From Sulfurimonas sp. (lineage in GTDB: Bacteria > Campylobacterota > Campylobacteria > Campylobacterales > Sulfurimonadaceae), in NCBI GenBank assembly GCA_027063295.1, contig JAMORZ010000020.1, positions 1 through 17,911 on the forward strand: a stretch of 17,911 nucleotides of DNA. The letters run 5' to 3'. Below, piece by piece: positions 6,967 through 14,031 of the stretch. The translations under genes were made by a program, and so were the position numbers. How positions within the stretch are numbered: position 1 is the first letter of the stretch; every line of letters starts with the position of its first letter. The notes beneath the pieces were generated by a model. The model worked only from the letters and a program-made list of their open reading frames with translations, was not told the DNA's origin and made no database searches.

Positions 6967-7958
6967 CTTAAAAGTTCCTTTGCTTTTTCTATAACTATTT
7001 GTGGTGGTATCTCTTTGATGGAGAAGTCATTTTTGTTGATTTTGAGTATATCAACTTTTGAGGGTGATTTTATCCCTATGTTTTGTGTTGTTTCGTAAAT
7101 CATACGTGTATTTGTTGGTCCAAAGAGGGTGATAGATGGGATGTTTTGTGCCCATGCCATATGTGTTGGACCTGTGTCATTGCCTATTACCAAATCCATA
7201 GAAGATATATAGCTTACAAGCTCATCAAGAGTCATCTTTGGTGCAAGTTGTGTAAAAGGGGTAAGCGAGCTAAGCTTATGTGCCATCTTTTTTTCTGCTT
7301 CGCTTCCCCAGATGATATAAAACTGTTCTTTTAAGCCATTGCAAACATCTGCGAGTAGCTCTATGGGGTAGATTTTAGATTCCCATGAAGCACCTATTAC
7401 AAGGGCGATGTTTTTTTTCTCTTTAGAAAGTGTAAAGGTTTTTGTAAAGGGAAAAACTCTTTGTTTTGTAAGAAGCATATCTGAACTTATCTCAAACTCA
7501 AGTGGATCACTTACGACAAAACAGTTGCGTTTGATAACATTCTCTTCATAAGCTATATGTGAAGTTGAGGTGTAAAAAAACGCAGCTAAAGATTCTCTTG
7601 TGGAGTGTTTGTCAAAACCGTGTCTTTTCTCTCCTGCAAATTTTGCAACAAGAGAGGATTTGATAAGCCCTTGCATATCGATAACAAGGTCATACTCTGG
7701 AGTCTCTTTGAGTTTTTGTATCTGTTCTTGTAAAAGTGTAAGGCTTTTGTCTTTTTTAAATTTTTTGAGATTGAGTGTTATTACATCGTTGATAAGTGGA
7801 TGTTTATCAAGTAGTGGGGCAAAAACCTCTTCTGTAATCCAGTCTATTTTTATATTTGGGTAAAACTGTTTTATATATTGCAGCACAACAGAAGCATTGA
7901 CAATATCTCCAAGTGCTGAGAGCCTTACAATGGCAATGTGGTTTATCTCTTTTTTCAT
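6963..7958 (-). CDS. waaC: Lipopolysaccharide heptosyltransferase I
   Basis: Transfers the first L-glycero-D-manno-heptose from ADP-heptose to Kdo in the lipooligosaccharide inner core, on the cytoplasmic face of the inner membrane. From ATG 7958 it has 331 residues with the GT9 pattern: RLSALGDIV at 12-20 with predicted catalytic base Asp18, DMQGLIKSS (94-102), the GASWESKIYP donor-site segment (189-198), and GNDTGPTHMAWA (259-270) followed by LFGPTN. Reading from further upstream would add about 60 residues of non-homologous sequence crossing the promoter, so I reject it; a second ATG five codons upstream is possible. No ribosome binding site is visible in front of either start. It forms an operon with lpxL. 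Confidence 0.93.
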   Translation of the reverse strand: MKKEINHIAIVRLSALGDIVNASVVLQYIKQFYPNIKIDWITEEVFAPLLDKHPLINDVITLNLKKFKKDKSLTLLQEQIQKLKETPEYDLVIDMQGLIKSSLVAKFAGEKRHGFDKHSTRESLAAFFYTSTSHIAYEENVIKRNCFVVSDPLEFEISSDMLLTKQRVFPFTKTFTLSKEKKNIALVIGASWESKIYPIELLADVCNGLKEQFYIIWGSEAEKKMAHKLSSLTPFTQLAPKMTLDELVSYISSMDLVIGNDTGPTHMAWAQNIPSITLFGPTNTRMIYETTQNIGIKSPSKVDILKINKNDFSIKEIPPQIVIEKAKELLR

Positions 7959-7964
7959 TGTGTT

Positions 7965-7977
7965 ATTATACATTATA
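7965..7977 (-). promoter_or_regulatory. Tandem -10 boxes for waaC-lpxL
   Basis: Two perfect TATAAT boxes on the minus strand (7972-7977 and 7965-7970) separated by one base. The nearer ends six bases before the waaC ATG. Either would leave at most a few untranslated bases, consistent with the lack of a ribosome binding site. Confidence 0.5.
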
Positions 7978-7981
7978 TTTC

Positions 7982-7998
7982 TTTTGATATAATCAAAA
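7982..7998 (+). promoter_or_regulatory. -10 box within an inverted repeat, promoter of the coiled-coil gene
   Basis: TTTTGAT-ATA-ATCAAAA is a perfect 7-base inverted repeat with a 3-base centre. It contains TATAAT (7988-7993) in the plus orientation, about 30 bases before ATG 8023, with AAGGAG (about 8012-8017) as ribosome binding site. The T-rich DNA upstream, which holds the waaC -10 boxes, is the kind of sequence that replaces a -35 box in this phylum. The repeat could also be a repressor site, but the -10 sequence itself creates much of the symmetry. Confidence 0.55.
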
Positions 7999-8022
7999 TA
8001 ACCTAAACTTAAAGGAGATGAG

Positions 8023-8496
8023 ATGGAACTTAATGCAATAACAATTCTAATCATCATCGGTGGTGTTATTCTTGGATGGGTTTTAGCAACTATAAAATCT
8101 TTTTTTGTTGTAAGAAAATACAAAAAAGAGCTCAAAGAGTATCAAGAGCATCTCAACCGTCAAATGAAGATAGTCAATGAAGGGAACAAATCTCAAGAGG
8201 AACAACTCGCAAAACTCAAAATGGAGAATGAAAACCTTCGTATTTCTGTTAAAACTTTAGGACAAAAGCCAGGACGTGCAGAGTTGCGTTTACTCAATAT
8301 TTACGATAATGCACTTCGTAAGATGATGCACCAAGCACCAGGGTTTTCAACAGCATGGGAGGCAGCACTTCAAGAGGCTGAGAGGGAGTATGAAGAGAGT
8401 GAAAGAGGTTTTACTTCTATCATCAAAAAAGTATTTGTTCCAAGTATCTCTCAAAAAGTAGATACAAAAGAGATCACACAACAAGAGGGTGTGTAA
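8023..8496 (+). CDS. Membrane-anchored coiled-coil protein of unknown function
   Basis: A 157-residue protein I do not recognise. Residues 6-30 (ITILIIIGGVILGWVLATIK) form one membrane segment near the N-terminus, followed by basic residues RKYKK, so the bulk is probably cytoplasmic. Residues 33-78 are charged with a heptad-like pattern and should form a coiled coil. A distinct block, GQKPGRAELRLLNIYDNALRK (80-100), follows, then an acidic helix and a short polar tail. The layout (anchor plus coiled coil) resembles YhcB/DUF1043 and RmuC-like proteins, but the sequence match is not good enough to assign it. A strong AAGGAGATGAG precedes the ATG. It diverges from waaC and precedes the PDC membrane protein by 56 bases. 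Confidence 0.75.
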   Translation: MELNAITILIIIGGVILGWVLATIKSFFVVRKYKKELKEYQEHLNRQMKIVNEGNKSQEEQLAKLKMENENLRISVKTLGQKPGRAELRLLNIYDNALRKMMHQAPGFSTAWEAALQEAEREYEESERGFTSIIKKVFVPSISQKVDTKEITQQEGV

Positions 8497-8500
8497 CCAA

Positions 8501-8527
8501 GATATAATCAACCCTTTGATATAATCA
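8501..8527 (+). promoter_or_regulatory. Two direct copies of a -10 type decamer before the PDC gene
   Basis: GATATAATCA occurs at 8501-8510 and again at 8518-8527, starting 17 bases apart; the same decamer occurs at 7986-7995. The downstream copy lies 25 bases before ATG 8553 with AAGGA (about 8539-8543) between, and is the best -10 candidate for the PDC-hisH-hisA transcript. The upstream copy may be a second start site. Confidence 0.5.
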
Positions 8528-8552
8528 CAAAAAAGTATAAGGATCTAAGCAG

Positions 8553-9455
8553 ATGGTTCCATTGGACATACAACATTTTGCCGAAGGGAGAACAAAAGCA
8601 AGAGCATACTTTTGCTACTTGTTCTCTAAAAATATACCAAATAGACTTCCATCTTTAAGTGTTGATATGATTATGCCTCGTCTTTTAAAGATTAAGGCTG
8701 ATCTTGAAAACTGTGAAGGTGTATATCTACTCGATCATAAGGGTGTACAGATAACACCTACATATACAGCACATCAGCAGATCGATGAAGATGCGGGGAA
8801 GATCAGAGCAGATAGAGCTTACTACTACCGTGCAGTTCGTGAAGAGAGATGTACGATTACCGATCCTTATCCTTCACTTATTACAGGTGATTTAACAGTT
8901 ACTGCGTCAGCTCCTATCTTTTGTGAAAATGGAGATCTTAAGTATGTAGCATGTCTAGATATGCCTTTTGAAGATGTTTTGAAAATTGCACAGCTCAATA
9001 CTCTCGATGCAGCATTTAACAAGTTTTTTAAGTATGCTTATGCTGCATTTTCTTTTGCTCTTATAGCTATTGCACTGTTGTTGTTTTTTAAGGGTGTGGG
9101 AAGTTTTCTCTCTGAGATATCTCCTGAAAAATTCAAAATCAAAGATGTTTTTGAAGCAACGATTTTGATGACACTCTCTTTGGCTATCTTTGATCTGGCC
9201 AAAACCCTCATAGAAGAAGAGATACTTGGTCGACATAAAGAGCAAAATATCTCAGGTCCACACAAGACGATGGTTCGCTTTTTGGGGAGTATTATTATTG
9301 CTCTCTCTATTGAAGCATTGATGCTTGTGTTTAAGTTTGCCATCACAGACCCAGACAAGCTTACCTATGCGATCTATATTATGGGTGGTGTATCGATGTT
9401 ACTGTTGAGTTTGGCAGTATATATAAAATTTACAAAATTAAAGATAGATGAGTAG
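8553..9455 (+). CDS. PDC/Cache sensor-domain membrane protein without output domain
   Basis: A 300-residue protein. Residues 50-140 look like a PDC (Cache) ligand-binding fold: GVYLLDHKGVQI (56-67), RADRAYYYRAV (85-95), ITDPYPSLITGDLTVTASAPI (102-122), then a CENGDLKYVACLDM strand pair (124-137). Residues 160-292 contain four likely membrane segments (about 160-180, 199-220, 243-263, 271-291). There is no methyl-accepting, kinase, GGDEF or HAMP domain. Unusually, no membrane segment or signal peptide precedes the PDC domain, so its side of the membrane is unclear. Similar PDC proteins occur in Campylobacterota; the ligand and role are unknown. The hisH start is three bases after its stop, suggesting co-transcription with histidine genes. 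Confidence 0.75.
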   Translation: MVPLDIQHFAEGRTKARAYFCYLFSKNIPNRLPSLSVDMIMPRLLKIKADLENCEGVYLLDHKGVQITPTYTAHQQIDEDAGKIRADRAYYYRAVREERCTITDPYPSLITGDLTVTASAPIFCENGDLKYVACLDMPFEDVLKIAQLNTLDAAFNKFFKYAYAAFSFALIAIALLLFFKGVGSFLSEISPEKFKIKDVFEATILMTLSLAIFDLAKTLIEEEILGRHKEQNISGPHKTMVRFLGSIIIALSIEALMLVFKFAITDPDKLTYAIYIMGGVSMLLLSLAVYIKFTKLKIDE

Positions 9456-9458
9456 TAG

Positions 9459-10070
9459 ATGATAGCGATAGTTGATTATAATATGGGAAATCTTGCAAGT
9501 GTGAAAAATGCATTTGCAAAACTTGGAAAAGATACAGTTGTAGAGAGTGATCCAGCTGCATTTGGGAAATATGATAAATTGATACTTCCAGGTGTTGGTG
9601 CATTTGGTGATGCGATGGAGCATCTCAGAGAGAGAAATATGATAGAAGCTATAAAAGAGTTTGCAGCAAGTGGAAAACCTATGCTTGGTATCTGTCTTGG
9701 GATGCAACTTTTATTTGAAAGCTCAGAGGAGTTTGGAGAGCATGAAGGACTTGGACTCATCAGAGGGCATGTAAAAGCTTTTGATGAGAAGAAGTTTTCA
9801 GAGCCACTCAAAGTGCCACACATGGGATGGAACAGAATGTTTACAAAAACTCATCCTCTCTTTGAGGGGTTAGATGAAAATCATTACCTCTACTTTGTGC
9901 ATACATTTCATGTAACTTGTGATGATGCAGATGATATCATCGGTGAGACGGAATATGGTTATCGTTTTACATCAGCTGTGGCACATAACAATGTAATGGG
10001 GATTCAGCCACATCCAGAAAAAAGCCACGAAAATGGGCTAAAAATTTTAGAAAATTTTATTAAACTTTAA
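9459..10070 (+). CDS. hisH: Imidazole glycerol phosphate synthase, glutaminase subunit
   Basis: Hydrolyses glutamine and supplies ammonia to HisF, which makes imidazole glycerol phosphate and AICAR in histidine synthesis. The 203-residue class I glutamine amidotransferase has nucleophile Cys79 in GICLGMQLLF and the His185-Glu187 pair in IQPHPEKS. The oxyanion region LPGVGAFGDAM (43-53) and VPHMGWNRM (119-127) are also typical of HisH. The start follows directly on two stop codons of the PDC gene, so it probably depends on readthrough translation from upstream. hisA follows after ten bases. The partner hisF is not in the window and must lie elsewhere. Confidence 0.97.
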   Translation: MIAIVDYNMGNLASVKNAFAKLGKDTVVESDPAAFGKYDKLILPGVGAFGDAMEHLRERNMIEAIKEFAASGKPMLGICLGMQLLFESSEEFGEHEGLGLIRGHVKAFDEKKFSEPLKVPHMGWNRMFTKTHPLFEGLDENHYLYFVHTFHVTCDDADDIIGETEYGYRFTSAVAHNNVMGIQPHPEKSHENGLKILENFIKL

Positions 10071-10080
10071 AAGGAAAACA

Positions 10081-10791
10081 ATGACACTTTACCCTGCGAT
10101 TGATCTCAAAGATGGTCAGGCTGTACGACTTACAAAAGGGCTGATGGATAGCGCAAAGATTTATTCCAATGAGCCGTATGAACTTGTGAAAAAATTTGAA
10201 GAGATGGGAGCTGAGTGGGTACACTTAGTCGACTTAAACGGTGCATTTGCTGGTGAGCCAAAAAACTTGGATTCTATTGTAAAGATTCGTCAAAACTGTC
10301 ATGTCAAACTAGAACTTGGTGGTGGGATTCGTGACGAAGAAACGATAAAAAAGATGCTCGATCTTGGTATAGATAGAATTATTTTAGGAAGTATTGCTGT
10401 GAAAGATCCACAATTTGTTAAAGATATGGCTGCAAAATATCCAATTGCAGTGGGGATCGATGCAATAGATGGTTATGTTGCAGTAGAAGGATGGGGTGAA
10501 GTCTCAACTATGAAAGCAACTGACCTTGCCCGTGAGTTTGCAGATGCAGGTGTTGAAGCTATTATTTGTACTGATGTTGGAAAAGATGGAACACTCTCAG
10601 GTGTTAACGTGGAGTTTACACTCGATATAGCTCGTGCAAGTGGAGTTGCTACTATTGCAAGTGGTGGTGTTAAAGATGAGAGTGATATTGAAGCACTCAT
10701 CGCTACAAAAGAGGTTGATGGTGTAATCATCGGCAAAGCTTACTATGAGGGAACACTCGATCTTCCTAAAATGTTTAAACTTCTTGATTAA
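10081..10791 (+). CDS. hisA: Phosphoribosylformimino-AICAR ribotide isomerase
   Basis: Isomerises ProFAR to PRFAR, the step that feeds the HisH-HisF synthase. The 236-residue beta-alpha barrel has the general base Asp8 in YPAIDLKDG, Asp127 in VGIDAIDG as the second catalytic residue (same numbers as in Thermotoga HisA), the VHLVDLNGAFAG segment (47-58) and phosphate-binding loops ELGGGIRD (78-85) and ICTDVGKDGTLSG (162-174). AAGGA lies just before the ATG in the ten-base gap after hisH. The half-barrel repeat expected of HisA/HisF proteins is visible. Lacking the extra hallmarks of PriA, it should be dedicated to histidine synthesis. Confidence 0.97.
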   Translation: MTLYPAIDLKDGQAVRLTKGLMDSAKIYSNEPYELVKKFEEMGAEWVHLVDLNGAFAGEPKNLDSIVKIRQNCHVKLELGGGIRDEETIKKMLDLGIDRIILGSIAVKDPQFVKDMAAKYPIAVGIDAIDGYVAVEGWGEVSTMKATDLAREFADAGVEAIICTDVGKDGTLSGVNVEFTLDIARASGVATIASGGVKDESDIEALIATKEVDGVIIGKAYYEGTLDLPKMFKLLD

Positions 10792-10814
10792 TGTTAAAAC
10801 AAACAAAAATAGGG

Positions 10815-10820
10815 TATGAT
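10815..10820 (+). promoter_or_regulatory. Possible -10 box for cheY and downstream genes
   Basis: TATGAT in the 73-base gap between hisA and cheY, followed by an A/T-rich leader with AAGGA (10855-10859). No convincing terminator separates hisA from cheY, so readthrough from the his genes may also contribute. Confidence 0.35.
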
Positions 10821-10864
10821 TATTTCAAATAAAGTATGCAAAATTTTTATAAAAAGGATTTCAA

Positions 10865-11239
10865 TTGAAATTACTTGTTGTTGATGATAGCTCTACAATG
10901 CGTCGTATTATTAAAAACACTTTGGCACGTTTAGGATATAAAGATATCTTAGAAGGTGCTGATGGTGTTGAAGGGTGGAATCAACTTGATTCTAATCCTG
11001 ATGTTGAGATGCTTATTACTGACTGGAATATGCCAGAGATGAATGGTTTGGAATTAGTAAAAAAGGTTCGTGCAGATGAGCGTTTTACAGATCTTCCTAT
11101 CATCATGGTAACAACTGAAGGTGGGAAAGCGGAAGTTATTACAGCACTTAAAGCTGGTGTAAATAACTACATCGTAAAACCATTTACTCCACAAGTACTA
11201 AAAGAAAAACTTGGTGCTGTGATGGGTGTTGCTGAGTAA
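10865..11239 (+). CDS. cheY: Chemotaxis response regulator CheY (TTG start)
   Basis: A 124-residue single receiver domain that, when phosphorylated by CheA, binds the flagellar switch and changes rotation. The acidic pocket is Asp7-Asp8, the phosphorylation site Asp53 in ITDWNMPEMNG, the switch Thr83 in MVTTEGG, Tyr102 and Lys105 in YIVKPFTP, equal to E. coli Asp12/13, Asp57, Thr87, Tyr106 and Lys109. The start is TTG: it gives the full beta1 strand MKLLVVDD and has AAGGA six bases upstream, while no ATG fits. Its stop overlaps the prmA start as TAATG. The order cheY-prmA-ftsH is also found in Helicobacter pylori, so this position away from other chemotaxis genes is ancestral. No chemoreceptor or cheA is in the window. 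Confidence 0.93.
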   Translation: MKLLVVDDSSTMRRIIKNTLARLGYKDILEGADGVEGWNQLDSNPDVEMLITDWNMPEMNGLELVKKVRADERFTDLPIIMVTTEGGKAEVITALKAGVNNYIVKPFTPQVLKEKLGAVMGVAE

Positions 11240-12072
11240 TGCAAGAACACTACTACGAGTTAGTAGTTAGAGTCTCTTCGCATCATTCGCTTTTTTCGGA
11301 CTTTTTATCAGATACTCTTCCTGTTGGTTTTGAGGAGAGTGAAGATGGGTTCATTATACGAAGTGAGGATGAGCTAGACACTATCGTTTGGGGACTTGAG
11401 CAGTTTGTAGAAGCATTGCAAAAGGCTCTTGGTGTGTCTATTGAGATCGAAACTACACAACAAAAACTACAAAATAGTGATTGGGTCAGTGCTTATCAAA
11501 AAAGTATAGAACCTGTTGAGATAGAAAAGTTTTACATACATCCTACATGGGATGAACCACATCCAAAACTCATAAACATTGTTATTGATCCAGCACTTGC
11601 ATTTGGTACAGGACATCATCCTACAACTGCTTCATGTCTAAGAGCAGTTTCTAAGTATGTTCGCAGTGGATACAACGTTTTAGATGTTGGATGTGGAAGT
11701 GGTATTTTGGGGATTGGTGCTTTAAAATTGGGAGCAGAGGTTGAGGCATGTGATACTGACCCTGTTTCTGTATCCAATGCACTGCAAAATGCACAACTCA
11801 ATGGTGTTGCATTTTCAAAGATATGGGAAGGTTCAACATCTCAAGCAACACAAAAATATGATGTTGTGATTGCAAATATCGTAGCAGATGTTTTGACTTT
11901 TATTGCAAAAGATCTAAAAGATGCGATGAAAGAAGATGGAGTTGTTATCCTTTCAGGTATACTTGATAAGTATGAGCAAAAAGTGCTCAGGTATTATAAA
12001 GACCTTGAGATAGTTGAAAGAATCGCCCAAGAAGAATGGGTAACTTTAGTACTACAAAGAAAAGAGAAATAA
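11239..12072 (+). CDS. prmA: Ribosomal protein L11 methyltransferase
   Basis: Methylates ribosomal protein L11 using S-adenosylmethionine. The 277-residue protein has a divergent N-terminal substrate domain (about 1-75), a linker with DW...Y (81-86), the PrmA-specific PALAFGTGHHPTT (118-130), SAM-binding LDVGCGSGIL (148-157), an acidic ribose-binding loop CDTDP (171-175) and the N-I-V-A-D-V-L motif (213-219) in place of the N-P-P-Y of other N-methyltransferases. The N-terminal domain is less conserved, as expected. It starts within the cheY stop codon and is followed by ftsH after six bases. Confidence 0.95.
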   Translation: MQEHYYELVVRVSSHHSLFSDFLSDTLPVGFEESEDGFIIRSEDELDTIVWGLEQFVEALQKALGVSIEIETTQQKLQNSDWVSAYQKSIEPVEIEKFYIHPTWDEPHPKLINIVIDPALAFGTGHHPTTASCLRAVSKYVRSGYNVLDVGCGSGILGIGALKLGAEVEACDTDPVSVSNALQNAQLNGVAFSKIWEGSTSQATQKYDVVIANIVADVLTFIAKDLKDAMKEDGVVILSGILDKYEQKVLRYYKDLEIVERIAQEEWVTLVLQRKEK

Positions 12073-12078
12073 AAGAGA

Positions 12079-14031
12079 ATGTCAAAACAAGAAAATAAAA
12101 ACAATAACAATAACTTTTTTAACCAAAATCCACTGATCACATTTGCAATGTTTTCTGTGGTGGTGATTTTAGTGTTTAAAATGTTTGTTGGAGAAGGTGG
12201 AGCTAACAATTCTTTAGCAACAACAAATACAAGAACACAACAGGTGAGTTATTCGGAGTTAAAGTCCTTAGTTGCATCAAAGAGTGTTAAAAAAGTTGAA
12301 ATAGGGCAAAGTTTTATTCGTGCTATCTCAACAGATGGTTCTAAGATCTATACAACACGTATAGTCAAAGGTGATACAAAACTGGTTGAAGAGCTTGATA
12401 AGCAAGGGATTGAGTACTCAGGTTTTTCTGAGACAAACTGGTTTACAGAGATGTTTGGATGGCTTTTTCCATTTTTACTCATCATCGGTGTATGGATGTT
12501 CTTTGCTTCACGTATGCAAAAAAGTATGGGTGGCGGTATTTTAGGTATGGGACAATCTAAAAAGATGGTCAGCTCTGAGAAACCAAAAACAAAGTTTGAC
12601 GATGTCGCAGGTGTAGAAGAAGCAAAAGAGGAAGTGCAAGAGATCGTTGACTTTTTAAAATACCCAGGTCGTTATGTAGAGATAGGGGCTAAGATCCCTA
12701 AGGGTGTTTTGCTTGTAGGAAGCCCTGGTACTGGTAAGACACTTCTAGCAAAAGCAGTTGCTGGTGAAGCAGAAGTTCCTTTCTTCTCTGTGAGTGGTTC
12801 TAGTTTTATTGAGATGTTTGTGGGTGTTGGTGCTGCACGTGTACGTGACTTGTTTGAACAGGCTAAAAAAGATGCTCCAAGTATTATCTTTATCGATGAG
12901 ATCGATGCTATAGGTAAGAGTCGTGCTGCAGGTGCTCAGATGGGTGGTAACGATGAGCGTGAACAAACACTCAACCAACTTTTAGCAGAGATGGATGGTT
13001 TTGGTACAGATACTCCAGTTATTATCTTAGCTGCGACAAACAGACCTGAGATTCTTGATGCTGCTCTTATGAGACCAGGTCGTTTTGACAGACAGGTGCT
13101 TGTTGACAAGCCAGATTTTGAAGGTCGTGTCAAGATCCTTAAAGTGCACATGAAAAGTGTTAAGATGGATGATGATGTTGATGTGGAAGAGGTTGCTCGT
13201 CTAACAGCAGGTTTAGCGGGAGCTGATCTTGCAAATGTTGTCAATGAAGCAGCACTGTTAGCTGGTAGAAAAAGTCAAAAAACTGTAAAACAAAAAGATC
13301 TTTTTGAGTCAGTTGAGCGTGCATTAGCTGGTCTTGCAAAAAAATCTCGTCGTATCAACCCTAAAGAGAAAAAGATAGTAGCATACCATGAGTCTGGTCA
13401 TGCACTTCTTGCAGAAACTACAGAAGGTGCGAAAAAAGTATCAAAAGTCTCTATTGTTCCACGTGGACTCGCAGCTCTTGGATATACTCTCAACAAACCA
13501 GAAGAGGACAAGTTTATGATGCAACGTCATGAGCTTTGGGCTGAAGTGGATGTTCTTCTTGGTGGTCGTGCAGCTGAAGAGGTGTTTATTGGTGAGATCT
13601 CAACAGGTGCAGGAAATGACCTTGAGCGCGCGACTGATATCATCAAGTCTATGGTACAAACATATGGTATGAGTGATATCGCAGGACTTATGGTACTTGA
13701 GAAATCTCGCCAGTCCTTTTTAGGTGCTGGTGGTGGTGCTGCTAGAGAATACAGTGAAAAAATGGCCGAAGATATGGATGAATTTATCAAATCTTCACTT
13801 GAGGAACACTATAAAGCAGTTGTAGCTCGTCTTGAAGAGTATAGAGGTGCGATAGAAGATATGGTTGCACTTCTTTACAAAAAAGAGAATATCACTGGTG
13901 ATGAGGTTCGTGAGATTATCATCAATTTTGAAAAAGAAAATGGAATTGACTCAAAAGTATCTGAGGTGAGTGATGAGATAGCTGATGAGTTAAAAGTAGA
14001 TGCTTCTATGGTGGATCAAGATGAGAAATAA
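12079..14031 (+). CDS. ftsH: ATP-dependent zinc metalloprotease FtsH
   Basis: A membrane-bound hexameric protease that degrades damaged membrane proteins and selected regulators. The 650 residues comprise an Asn-rich start, membrane segment 1 (about 18-37), a periplasmic domain (38-124), membrane segment 2 (125-143), the AAA+ module with Walker A GSPGTGKT (214-221), Walker B IIFIDE (269-274), arginine fingers Arg332 and Arg335 in MRPGRFDR, and the zinc protease domain with HESGH (437-441) and third ligand Asp514 in GNDLERATD. All catalytic residues are intact. A GAGA-type ribosome binding site lies in the six-base gap after prmA. The end overlaps the Psd-like gene by 11 bases. In E. coli FtsH controls lipid A synthesis through LpxC; whether it does so here is unknown. 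Confidence 0.97.
   Translation: MSKQENKNNNNNFFNQNPLITFAMFSVVVILVFKMFVGEGGANNSLATTNTRTQQVSYSELKSLVASKSVKKVEIGQSFIRAISTDGSKIYTTRIVKGDTKLVEELDKQGIEYSGFSETNWFTEMFGWLFPFLLIIGVWMFFASRMQKSMGGGILGMGQSKKMVSSEKPKTKFDDVAGVEEAKEEVQEIVDFLKYPGRYVEIGAKIPKGVLLVGSPGTGKTLLAKAVAGEAEVPFFSVSGSSFIEMFVGVGAARVRDLFEQAKKDAPSIIFIDEIDAIGKSRAAGAQMGGNDEREQTLNQLLAEMDGFGTDTPVIILAATNRPEILDAALMRPGRFDRQVLVDKPDFEGRVKILKVHMKSVKMDDDVDVEEVARLTAGLAGADLANVVNEAALLAGRKSQKTVKQKDLFESVERALAGLAKKSRRINPKEKKIVAYHESGHALLAETTEGAKKVSKVSIVPRGLAALGYTLNKPEEDKFMMQRHELWAEVDVLLGGRAAEEVFIGEISTGAGNDLERATDIIKSMVQTYGMSDIAGLMVLEKSRQSFLGAGGGAAREYSEKMAEDMDEFIKSSLEEHYKAVVARLEEYRGAIEDMVALLYKKENITGDEVREIIINFEKENGIDSKVSEVSDEIADELKVDASMVDQDEK

Noticed and set aside
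7411..7418. A8 run (coding strand) in waaC as a phase-variation switch
   Set aside because: Runs of eight A also occur in ruvB (4113-4120) and elsewhere, so this length is ordinary background in this AT-rich genome.
7959..8135. A 59-codon N-terminal extension of waaC
   Set aside because: It would cross both divergent promoters and the start of the next gene, contains no family-like sequence, and heptosyltransferases begin just before the RLSALGD motif.
8486..8515. AGGGT/ACCCT stem after the coiled-coil gene
   Set aside because: The loop is about 20 bases and would include a promoter decamer; probably chance.
14000..14020. Start of the Psd-like protein at ATG 14000
   Set aside because: It has no ribosome binding site and adds only seven residues; ATG 14021 has GGTGGA five bases upstream. 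It cannot be fully excluded.
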